From PFJX01 sp964466195 (GTDB lineage: Bacteria > Pseudomonadota > Gammaproteobacteria > Burkholderiales > Thiobacillaceae): DNA of 64,000 bases. The DNA is taken from contig CAYXMQ010000008.1 in the NCBI GenBank assembly GCA_964466195.1, positions 91,454 to 155,453 of the forward strand. The letters are read 5' to 3'. How positions within the stretch are numbered: position 1 is the stretch's first letter; every line of letters starts with the position of its first letter. Positions 28,501 through 40,500 of the stretch are shown here, piece after piece. Both the position numbers and the translations under genes were made by a program. Under the pieces are notes generated by a model, which was given only the letters and a program-made list of their open reading frames with translations, searched no databases and was not told the origin of the DNA.

Positions 28501-31500
28501 GAGAACCACCTGCAATATGCCTGGGATGCCGACAATGAAGGCTGGGCCTGGAACGACGTCACCAACTCGGACGGCGTCACCTCGCGCTACGTCGTCGAAT
28601 ACGAGCTCGCTGACCCGGCGCCCGACTGGTACCGCTTCACGCTCGACGCGGGCCGTTCCGCCAGCATCACCCTGGCCGCAGAGAACGCCGGTCTGACCCT
28701 GGAACTCTGGAACGCCACGGAAAGGCTGGCGCTGGCGGTGGCCGACGCCGCCGGCAACCTGGCCATCGACGGCCTGGCCTCGGATGCCGATGGGGCGATC
28801 TACTACGCCCGCGTCGGCGGCGATGCCGGCGGCCTCTACAACCTGGTGGTCACCCGCGACGCGACGCTGGAACAGTCCATGCCGGCCGGCACGCTGCAGG
28901 ACATCGGCCGCTCCGGCCAGGTGCTGGGTGCGCTGGCGTCGCAGGCGGGCGGCAGCTCCGCGGGCGGGACCGCGATCGACCTGGGAGTCAATCTCTACGA
29001 CGCCAGCGGCTATCTCTGGGACATCATGAGCGATGGCGACATCAACAACGGGACTTCCGATGCCTATGACGGCGGCCTGTACCTGACCTTCGGCGTCAAC
29101 AGCACTAGTTATGAGTGGTTTGACGGGTTCAGCACCGGCACGGCGGAAGACGGCGGCCGGGAAATCCGCATCGGCGACCAGACCGTCGGCGGCGTCAACA
29201 TCGCGCGCAAGATCTACGTCCCCAGCGACCAGAGCTGGGCGCGCTTCCTGGAAATCTTCAGCAACGCCGGCGCCAGTGCGGCGACGGTCAACGTCCAGCT
29301 GTACACCAACCTGGGCTCGGACAGCAGCACCAACCTGATAGCCACCTCCAGCGGCGACACGGTGTTCTCCCATGCCGACCAGTGGGTCGTCAGCGACGAC
29401 TACAACGGCAGCGGCGACCCCACCATGCTGCACGTCATCGCCGGCGCGGACGCCGACGGCCCGGTCTCGGCCAGCCGCAGCGGCGACGATGATCTTTACT
29501 ACGGCTACAACCTGGCCCTGCAACCCGGCGAAACCCGGATCGTCATGCACTTCGCCGCGCAGAACGCCAATCAGGCCGGCGCACTGGCCAAGGCGCCGGA
29601 ACTGGCGGCCCTGAACCTCGGTGCGCTGCACGGCATGAGTGCGGCCGAACTGAACGCGGTGGTCAACTTCAAGACCCAGGCGGACGAATACCTTTTCGAC
29701 GCAGACGCCGGAAGCAGCGTGGTGATCACCACGGCGACCCCGTTCCACGACGCGGCGGGCGATCTGGAGCCGGCCAACACGCTGGTTCCCAACGTGCTTC
29801 TCTATGACGCCGCTGGTGCGCTGCTGGTGCCTGATGCCAGCGTCGATCTGGATGGCCGCAACCTCCAGTTGACTTACAACAATGTCGCCGGCGGCAGCTA
29901 TCGCGTGCGCTTGTCCGCGGAAGCGGGGGTCGGCGAATACAGTCTGCGGGTCGCGGGCGCCCGCGTCGGCGACTTCGGCGTGGTCGCCTCCAGCCTCGCC
30001 GCAGATGCGCAGCTGTCCGCCTTCCCCGCCCACGTCGACCTGACCTTCTCCGACACCGTGCTGCTGACCAGCCTGTCGGCGGACGACTTGCGCCTGTCCT
30101 TCAACGGCGCCACCGACCAGGGCGCCAGCAGCCTGACACTGCTCGACGGGCGCACCGCACGCTTTTATTTCAGCGGCCTCGACAGCGGCGACGGCGTGTA
30201 CAGCTATGCCCTGGGTGCAGGCAGCGTCGATAGCATCGGCGGCCAGAGCCTGGCCGCCTACAACGCCGGCTTCACTTACGACGGCACTTTGCCGACCGTC
30301 ATCGCGCAAAGCGTCGCCGAGAACGCGGTGCTGGAACCCGGCGCCCTGGTGCTGGTTCTCGGCATCAGCGAAGACTTGGCCGATCCGGATGGATTGATTG
30401 GCCTGGGCAGCGAGGACATGGTGCTGACCGAGAGCATTACCGGGACCAGCATCAATCCGAGCAGCCTGGTCTATTCCGCGGCCAGCGACACCATTACGGC
30501 CAACTTCGCCAACCTCGCCGAAGGCAATTACCGCCTGACCCTGAAGAGCGGCGCCACGGCCGTGCGCGACCTGCTCGGCAACCCGCTCAACGGCGACACC
30601 GGCGACGCCGACGGCGACGACTGGATACTGAATTTCCGCGTCGATCGCAGCGGCGATACCGCACTGGCGCTGAGCGCCGTGGAACCCGCCGGCTCGCTGG
30701 TCCATTCCAGCCAGGCCAGCGGTGCGCTCAACGCGAGCGGCGACAGCGACAACTACACGCTCGCGCTCGACCTCGGCCAGACTCTGACTGCCTGGGCGCT
30801 GCCGGGCGTCGGCGGCGGCACGCTGGAACTCGACATCATCGATCCCAACGGCGTTACCCGCGGCACCGCGAGCGGCGCACAAAGCTGGCTGCTGCAAAAC
30901 GTACCGGTCGACATCGCCGGAATCTGGCACATCAACGTCCGCAGCGCCGCCGGCGCGGCCACTTATACGCTGAAGGCCCTGCTCAATGCCGCCCAGGAAG
31001 GCGAGCCGCTGACGGCGCTCGCCAACAACAGCGCCGCCAGCGCTCAGTCGCTCGACGGCGCCTTCATCGCCACCGGCTCCGGCCGCGCCGCCGTGCGCGG
31101 CAACTTGGCCAGCGGCAACGAGGACTGGTACGCGGTGACCCTCACGGCGGGCGAAGCCGCCTCCTTCGTGGCGCGCCACGACACCTATGCGCAGGGCGCC
31201 AACCTGGTGCTGGAACTGTGGAATGCCGACGGCAGCGTGCGTTATGCGCTGGGCAGCCGCGATGCCGGCAACGTGCATCAGGCGATCATGAATTTCCTGC
31301 CGAGCGACAGCGGCGTCTATACGCTCAGAATCTCTGGCAATGCGCCCGGCGACTACAGCCTGGTCGCTACTCGCGGCCAGGTTTTCGGTCTGGAACTGGT
31401 CAGCGGCCAGGCCGTCGCGCCGAGCAACGAGGTGCTGGCTGCGCTGTCCGTCGGAGGTGCCAGTGGGGGCACGGTTCGTGTCGCGGTGCTCAACGGCAGT

Positions 31501-34500
31501 TACGGCTATGGCGTCACCAACCAGCTCAATGATTCGTTGAGTGACGGCAATACCGCGGTCAACTACAACTTTGTCGCCAGCAACGTCAGCCCGAGCAGCA
31601 TCGATACCCTTGCTGAACTGAGTAACTATGACGTGGTGGTCATGGGCGACTACACGGTTGATGCGGCCTTCACGCCCGCTATCGCCAGCACCTTGCGGCA
31701 ATGGGTGGAATCCGGTGGTGGCGTGGTCGGCACCGGTTGGCTGATTTACCAAGTCGGTGCTTCGACGAGCGGAACCAACGGCATCCTCGCCGACATCAAC
31801 GCCATCATGCCGGTGGATACCTCGCCTTCTTACCAATATCAGTACAACCCGACCATCACCTTCACCGATACCAGCCATCCGGTCACCCAGGGGTTGAGCA
31901 ACTTCGCCATTGGCGCCATTAACGCGGAATATTCCAGCGGCGGCGTCGATGCCTGGGGCACTTCGCTGGCCTACCTGAGCGGCTACCCGAGCCGCGGCGC
32001 GGTGGTGGTCGGCCATCCGGGCGCCGGGCGCAGCGTCTATCTCGGCCCCACCTATGCCGGTTCCGGCAGCTCCAGTGGCTACCTCAACACCGGCATGGCC
32101 GACCGTCTCATGGAACAGGCTGTGGCCTGGGCCGCCGGCGACCGCGCCGACGAGTATCAGATCCAGGTGGCCGCAGGCGACGATCTGGCGATCACCACCA
32201 CGACGCCGTTCGATGCGGCCAACCTGCCGGCCAATGATCTGGTTCTGGCGGTCGAGCTGTATTCCGGCGCGACCCTGGTCACCCCAAGCAGCAGCAGCTC
32301 CCCGGACGGCCGCAACGTCGCGCAGACCTACGCCGACCTGGCCGCTGGCGTCTACAACGTGAAAGTGCTGGCCGCCAGCGGCAACGGCGCTTATGTGTTG
32401 TCGGTCGACAATGCGACGGGCGCCTTGCCGGCGTTCCAGGTGAACTCCGCCAGCATCGCGGCCGGCGCCGTATTCAATACGCCGCCCGCCACGCTGGACC
32501 TGAACTTCTCAGCGCCGATCCGGCTGTCCACGCTGGATTCGAGCGATGTGCGGCTGAGCAGCCCGGCCGGCGCCGACCTCGACGTGGCCGGCGTCAGCGT
32601 GGTCGATGCGGATACGTTGCGCGTCAGCCTCTCCGGCCTGGTGAGCAGCGACGGCGCCTATACGCTGAGCCTGAGCGGCGGCGCCCTGGCGAACCTACAG
32701 AACACCGGTAATGACGCCTGGAGCCTGACCTTCTACTACGACGCCACCAAGCCGGTGGTCACCAGTTCCACAGTGGCGGAAAACGCCGTGCTGAGCCCCG
32801 GCGCGCAGAGCTTCACCTTCGGCTTCAACGAAGACCTGGCGAGCAGCGGCCTGGACGGCGGCGACGTGCTGCTGAGCGACAGCATCACCGGCCTCACCTA
32901 CACGCCGGCCAGCTTCGGCTACAGCGCGGCCTCCGATGAAGCCACGGTCAGCTACGCCAACCTGCCGGAAGGCAACTACAGCCTGACCCTGGTTTCCAGC
33001 GCCACGGGCTTCCGCGATGCCGTCGGCAACCTGCTGAACGGCGCGCCCAGCGACCCGTTGCCGTCCGGCCAGGGCGACCCGGCGGCGGACAACTATGTCC
33101 TGCATTTCAGCGTGGATGCCGCGAGCACCCCGATGCCCGCGTTCACCGCGGTGGAGCCTTCCGGCGGCCTGGTCTACCAGAGCAGCGCCGGCGGCGCGGC
33201 CAACCAGAGCGGCGACGCCGATACCTGGACCATGACCCTCGATGCCGGCCAGACCGTCACGGTCTGGGCCGAGCACGGCGCGGGCAGCGCCCAGTTGCAG
33301 CTAACTCTGATTGCGCCCGATGGTTCCACGCTGCAGGCCGCTGCGGCCGGCGTCGGCCAGAACGTGTTGTTGCAGGCCCAGCCGGTCGCGGCGGCGGGCG
33401 CCTATTCGGTGACGGTCACCAGCCTCTCCGGCGCGGCCACCTATACGCTGAAGGCGCTGCTCAATGCCGCGCTGGAAGAAGAAACCCTGCTCGCCACGGC
33501 GAACAACGATCGCGACCACGCCCAGAACCTCGACGCCGCTTTCATCACCACCGGCTCCGACCGTGCGGCGGTGGTCGGCCAGCGCGCCGCGGGCGGCAGC
33601 GGCACGTACTACGCATTCGACGGCCACTTCTACGAATTCGTCAGCAGCACCACCCTCAACTGGACCGGCGCCAAGGCGGCCGCCGAAGCCAGGACATACC
33701 TGGGCGCGGCAGGCCATCTGGTAACGCTCAACTCGGTGGATGAAAGCCTGTTCCTGCGCAACACCTTTGGCGCCAATCTAAACGGCCGCTTCCTCGGCGC
33801 CTACCAGCCGAGCGGATCCGTCGAACCGGCGGGCGGCTGGACCTGGGTGACCGGCGAGTCCGTGAGCTTCACCAACTGGGGCCCGGGCGAACCCAACAAT
33901 GCCGGGGGTGCGGAAAACTACGCGCACTTCCGCAACGACGCGGATGCCGAGGGGCAGCTCTGGAACGACCTAACCAACAGCTATTTCATCAGCGGCTATT
34001 TTGTCGAGTACGAACCGGCCGTGGCCGACGACTGGTACAGCGTCACCCTGGGCGGCGGCGAGGTCGCCAGCCTGGCGCTGGCCGCGCACCAGACTTTGGC
34101 GCGCAACGACCTGCGCCTGGAACTGTACGACGCCGCGCATAACCTGCTGGCGGTGGGAGCGGACGGTTCCGCGTCCCTGGAACGCCACATCAACGACTTC
34201 GTGGCGCCCGCGAGCGCCGACCCGGCCACCTATTACGTGCGGGTTTCCGGCGCCGTGCCGGGTAGCTACAGCCTGCTCGCCACCCGCGGCCAGTCCTTCG
34301 AGGTCGACCCGTATGCGGGCCGTCCGTTGCAGGACATCGGCCTGAGCGGCGAAGTGCTGGGCGGCCTCGGCAGCACCAGCGACGACGCCGACGAGTACCG
34401 GATCCAAGTGCTGGCCGGAGACCAGCTGAGCATCACCCTGACGAACCCGATCAGCGGCGGCGGCGAACCCGCCAACGCCCTGAGCGCCCGTGTCGAACTC

Positions 34501-37500
34501 TACGATCCCAGCGGCATCCAGGTGGCCGGCAACGGCGATGGCACCTGGAGCATCAGCAGTGCGGGCGCCTATCGTGTGCGCGTGGCCATGGCCTCCGGCT
34601 CGCCGGCGGGCGAGTACGTGCTGAAAATCGCCGGCGCTTCCGGGGCGAGCAACCCGGCGCCGACCGTGGTCGCGGCCAATCCGGCGGACAACGCCTTGCT
34701 CAATGCGGCGTCCTTCACGATCACCCTCGATTTCTCCGAAGCGCTCAACCCGGCCAGCGCAGCCCCGGGCGACCTGCTGCTGAGCAGCGGCGGCAGCGCC
34801 GGTGCGGTGGAAATCGTCGATGGCGATACCCTGCGCTTCAGCGTGAGCAACCCGAGTGTCGACGGCACCTACACGTATTCCCTGGCCGCGGGCGCGTTGA
34901 GCGACCTGCAAGGACAGGGCAGCGGCGAATACAGCGGCAGCTTCCGCCTCGACCTGACGCCGCCGACGGTGACCGGCATCGCGCCGTCGCCGCAGGCCTC
35001 GGCGCCCTGGAACAGCCTGACCGTGGCCTTCAGCGAGGCGCTCGCCACGGCCTCGGTGCAGACCGGCGATTTCGTGCTGACGAATCCTTCCGGCGGCAGT
35101 ATCGCCATCACCTCGGCGACTCTGTCCGGTGACGGGCGGAGCGTCACCCTGGGCTTTGCCAACCAGAGCGTGGCGGGAACCTATAGGCTGAGCGTGGCCA
35201 CGACCCTGTTCGACCTGGCCGGCAATGCGCTGGACCAGGATGCCGGCACGGCCGGCAACCAGAGCTATGTCGCCACGGTGCAACTGGCTTCGCCCGACCT
35301 CACACCGACTGCACTGTCGGCCGATGTGGCGAGTGCGAATCTGGGCCAGGCCGTAACGCTGAACTGGACCGTCAGCAACATCGGCAGCGACCCGGCGCTG
35401 TCCACCTGGCGCGACCGCGTCGTGCTGTCGCGCGACGCCACCTACGGCAACGGCGACGACATCGAACTGGCCTACCTCGATTTCACGACGCCGCCGCTCA
35501 GCCAGGTCGCGGGCAGCAATTTTTACGATCGCGCGGCCATCGCCAACATCCCGGTGCGCGCCACCTGGGGCGACAACACGGCGCTCGTCGACGGCAACTA
35601 CTACCTGCTGGTGAGAACCGACAGCAACGGCCAGCAGGCCGAGAACAACGAGGCCAACAATGTGCGCAGCCTCGCCTTCGCGATCGACGTTCAGCCCATG
35701 CCCGACCTGGTGGTGCACAGCATCACCCCGCCGGCCGCCCAGATCGAAACCACCGTGCCGTTCACGCTGCACTGGAGCGACCGCAACGAAGGCGCCAGCG
35801 AGGCTAGCGGCAGCTGGGTCGACCGCGTCTACCTGTCCAGCGACACCACGCTGAACGAGGGCTGGTGGGGCGACCTCTACCTGGGCGAAGCCAGCTACAC
35901 GGGTACCCTGGCGGCCGGTGCGGACCTGGCGCGCAGCCTGGAAGTCAGCTTGCCGATCGAGTACGTCGGCAACTATTACTTCCTGGTCAAGACCGACTAC
36001 AACGGCCAGATCTACGAGCACGACCAGGAAGGCGACAACGTCGGCGCCAGCGGCCAGGTCACGACCGCCTGGCCGGCCAGGCCGGACCTGGTGGTCAGCA
36101 ACATCGTCGCGCCGCTCGACGTGGTCCTCGCAACCAGCGGCAACACGGCGGTGGATGTGAGTTGGACGATCACCAACCAGGGCGATGCGGCGGCCAGCAA
36201 CTGGACCGACTATCTTCGCTTCTCCTGGGACGGCACGATGAACGATTACGCCAACTATGGCGGCTTCAACTTCGTCGGCAGCCTGAACCCGGGCGAATCG
36301 GTCACCCGCACCCAGACCATCGATATCCCCTACAACGACCAGCGCGACCGCTGGATCGTGGTGGACACCGACATCTGGAACGAACACTACGAAACCACCG
36401 CGGCGGCCGGCGACCCGCTCAACCGCAACCACGCCGCAGCCGAGAACAACAACCGGCTGATCGATGACCACATGATCGGCGTGCGCTTCCCGGTGCTGCC
36501 CAACCTCGTCGTCGCCGGCGTTACCCCGCCCAGCGATCCCGCCTCCGGGCAGAGCACCCTGGTGCGCTGGAGCGTGGAAAACCGGGGCAGCGGCGCCACC
36601 AGCGTGCCCACCTGGCGCGACCGCGTCTATCTGTCGCTCGACAATGTGCTGGACGGCGCCGACACGCTGCTGGCCGAGGTGGACAACCCGAGCTACCTCG
36701 CCGCCGGCGCCAGCTATTCCGGCCAGGCCGCGGTGACCCTGCCGCGCGGCATTTCCGGCGACTACTGGTTCCTGGTCAAGACTGACAGCTACGACCAGGT
36801 GTTCGAAGACCAGAACGAGGGCGACAACGTCGCCGCCAGCGCCCGCACCACCATTGTCTTGACGCCCCCGCCCGACCTGCAGGTGACGTCGGTCAACGCA
36901 CCGGGCGGCTTCTCCGGCAGCCCGATGAACATCACCTGGACGGTGCAGAACCTGGGCAGCGGCAGCACTCAGGAAACCGGCTGGTATGACCGCGTCTACA
37001 TGTCGGCGGACGACACTCTCGACGCCGGCGACGCCGAACTGGGAACCTGGTGGCATAGCGGCCGCCTGGACAACTACCGGGTCACCAACCCGGCCATGGA
37101 TCCGGCCGACTACAGCTACACGCGCAGCGAAAATGTGACCCTGCCGATCGGCGTGCCGGCGGACGGCGTGGCGCGGGACTACCGCTTCTTCGTGGTCACC
37201 GACGTCAGCAACCACGTCTACGAATTCAGCACCGCCAGCGAGAGCAACAACGCCAACTCGGACACCGGCCTGGTGCGGCTCACGCCGCCGCCGGACCTGG
37301 AGCCGGAGCCCTTCACGATTCCCGCCACGGCACAGAACAGCCATGTCCTGAGCTTCACCTATACGGTGACCAACTGGGGCGCCAGCGCGACGCCCAACAA
37401 CTACTGGTACGACCAGTTCTGGCTGTCCAGCGACGCCCTGCTGGATGCCGGCGACCGCTATATGGGCTACCGCGACCACTCGGGCGTGCTCGATGTCGGC

Positions 37501-40500
37501 CAGTCGTATACGGGCGGCATGAGCTACATCCTGCCCAATGACGATGTCCTGGCCCCGGGCGATTACTACGTGATCTTGCGCAGCGACGGCGGCGGCCAGG
37601 TATTCGAAGGCACGGCCGGCGGGATCGGCGAAAGCAACAACACGCGCGCTTCCGAGAACCGGGTCAGCGTGGTTTCCAATCCGGCCGATCTGGTGATCGA
37701 CGCCTTTACCAACAGCGGCAGCGGTCTCGCGGGACAGCAGATCAGCGCCTCCTGGACGGTGCGCAACGCCGGCGGCGATACCGTCGCGGCGGGCTGGACC
37801 GACCAGTTGTTCGCTTCCGGCAACGCCATCCTGGGCGATGGCGACGATGTCCATCTGGGCACCTTCAACCATGCCGGCGCGCTCCCTACGAGCGGAACCT
37901 ATAGCGTCAACACCCTGGTTGCCCTGCCTTACACCCTGGCCTCAGGCGACTACACCCTGTTCCTGCGCAGCGACGCCGGCAACCAGGTCTACGAGGGCGG
38001 CAACGAAGGCAACAACGTCGCGGCCAGCGAACTCACCGTGGTGCGCAACACCGCCGACCTGCGGGTGGCCCCACTGGCCGTCCCGGCCACCGGCATCGCC
38101 GGCGGCAGCCTGTCGCTGACTTGGCGCGTGGAAAACCAGGGCGTCGCCGCCACCAACAACAACTGGTGGTATGACGGCGTCTGGCTGTCGCGCGACAGCA
38201 GCCTCGGCAACGACGATGTCTATCTCGGCCAGGCGCGCCGCAGCAATGCCCTGGCCGACGGCGATGGCTACGAGGTCAGTGCGACTTACAGCCTGCCGTT
38301 CGACCTGGGCAGCGGTGACTGGTACGTCATCGTCTACACGGACAAGGATGGCAACGTCCTCGAGGATCCGTCCGAAGCCAACAACGCTCGGGTGTCCGAC
38401 AGCGTGCTGGCCATCTCGCCGTGGAGCGAGGGTTCCGGCATACCCAAGCCCGAGCAGTACCTGCGACCCGATCTGGTCGTCAGCAGCGTCGATGCGCCGG
38501 CGGAAGGCACCAGCGGCCGCCCCGTCAGCATCACCTGGACGGTACAAAACCAGAGTAGCGACGCGACACCGAACCGCGACTGGTACGACGCCATCTACCT
38601 GTCCCGCGACCTGAATTTCGACTCCCAGTCCGATCGTTACCTGGGCCACCGATACCACCAAGGCGGCCTGGCAGCGGGTGCCGCCTATACCGCCAGCGGC
38701 GACTTCAGCATCCCCGCCGGCTGGACCGGGCCGTTCTATGTGTTCGTCTACAGCGACCGCGGCGGCAGCGTCACCGAGTCCGACGAGGGCAACAACGTCG
38801 GCCAGGACAGCGGCATCATGGATGTGAGCCTGGCGCCGCCGGCCAACCTGGTCGCCGGACTCATCACCGTGCCGGCCAACGGCGTGCCGGGACAGAACGC
38901 GAGCATCACCTATACGGTGAGCAACGCCGCGGACAGCGGCGGCAACGGCAACGCCATCTTCGGTACCTGGAAAGACACGCTTTACCTGTCCAGCGACACG
39001 ACTTGGGATATCGGCGACGCGGTGTTCGGTTCGGAATGGATCCGCTACTGGAGCGACGCCCCGCTGGCGCTGGGTTCCAGCTACAGCCGCAGCGTCAGCG
39101 CGGCCCTGCCGGGGGTGGACCCGGGCGATTACTACGTGATCCTGCGTTCCGACATCCTCAACCAGGTGCAGCCGGAAACCAGCGAGATCGACAACCTGTC
39201 CGCGTCCATCGACCGGGTGGCGATGGATGCCGAGTTGCTGCAGATCGGGATCAGCGACAGCGGCACGCTGGGATACCACCAGTCTGTTTACTACAAGCTC
39301 GAAGTCGGCGCCGGAGAAACCATCCGCCTCGACCTCGACAGCGCCGACGACAGCGGCGCCAACGAGCTCTACATCCGCTACGGCGGCATGCCCAGCCGCG
39401 GCCTTTTCGACTACTCGTCGCGGGACGCCTTCAGCGCCGACCCCGCCGCGGTGATTCCGGAAACCCGCGCCGGCACCTACTACATCCTGGCTTACGGCGC
39501 CTCGGTGAGCGGCACCCCGGCCTACACCATCAGCGCAACCCAGGTGCCGTTCTCGATCACCGAGGCGAGCCCCGCCACCATCAGCAACAGCGGAGATTCG
39601 ACCCTAAGTATCCGCGGCGCCCGTTTCGCCGAGGCGACCCGTTTTGCCCTGGTGGCCCCCGACGGCAGTGTTTACGAAGCCCTGGAAACCTGGCTCGACG
39701 ACACCAGCCAAGCGTATGCCACCTTCGGCCTGGTGAACGCGGCAACCGGACAATACGACCTGCGGGCGACACAGGCGGACGGCAGCAGCACGCTGATGGC
39801 CGACGCCGTCACGGTGGCGAGCGAGGGCCATGGCGCCGACGTGTACTGCTCCATCACCGGCCCGACCCAGGTGCCGGTCAACCGCCTCAACCTGTTCACG
39901 CTGCAATACAGCAACGACGGCGACGCCGACACGGCGACGCCGCTCCTGATCATGCGCAGCGAAAGCAACACGCCGTTGGGCCTGGCCGCCGACGACATGC
40001 GCTCGGCGCCGATCCAAATTCTGGCCGCCAGCCTGGACGGCCCGATGGACGTGTTCCGCCCAGGAACCGAATACGCGCAGCAGGTTCTGTTCCGCAGCCC
40101 GGGTGACAACGCCTCCCTGGATATCCGGGTCGGCATCATCATGCCCTACGACAGCCGCGTCATCAGCGAGGAGGAATGGAACAGCATTGAACTGTCGGTG
40201 CGCCCGGCCGGCCTAGCCGATGCCGACTGGAATGCCTGGTGGGCCCGCTTCCGTCCGGTCATCGGCAGCACCTGGGGCGAGTATGTGCAGGTGCTGGACC
40301 GCATGCTGGTCAACCTGTCCGAGCCCGGCCACCCGATCCGCGACGTGCGCCAGTTGTTCGCCCGGCAATTCGCCGACGATCCGAACTGGATACCCTTTGC
40401 CACGCTCTCCGGCCAGGTTCTCTCGTCGCTGGATGGCAGCACCCCGGTGGCCGGGGTCGAGGTACAGGCCTATCGCCTGGATACCAGCGGCGCCATGGTC

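Noticed and set aside
24223..32016. Very long antisense open frames across the giant gene (also 33970–37872 and 41170–47163, minus strand)
   Set aside because: They mirror the sense codon pattern of a high-GC repetitive gene, translate to low-complexity Ala/Val/Gly/Arg sequence without domains, and lack ribosome-binding sites.
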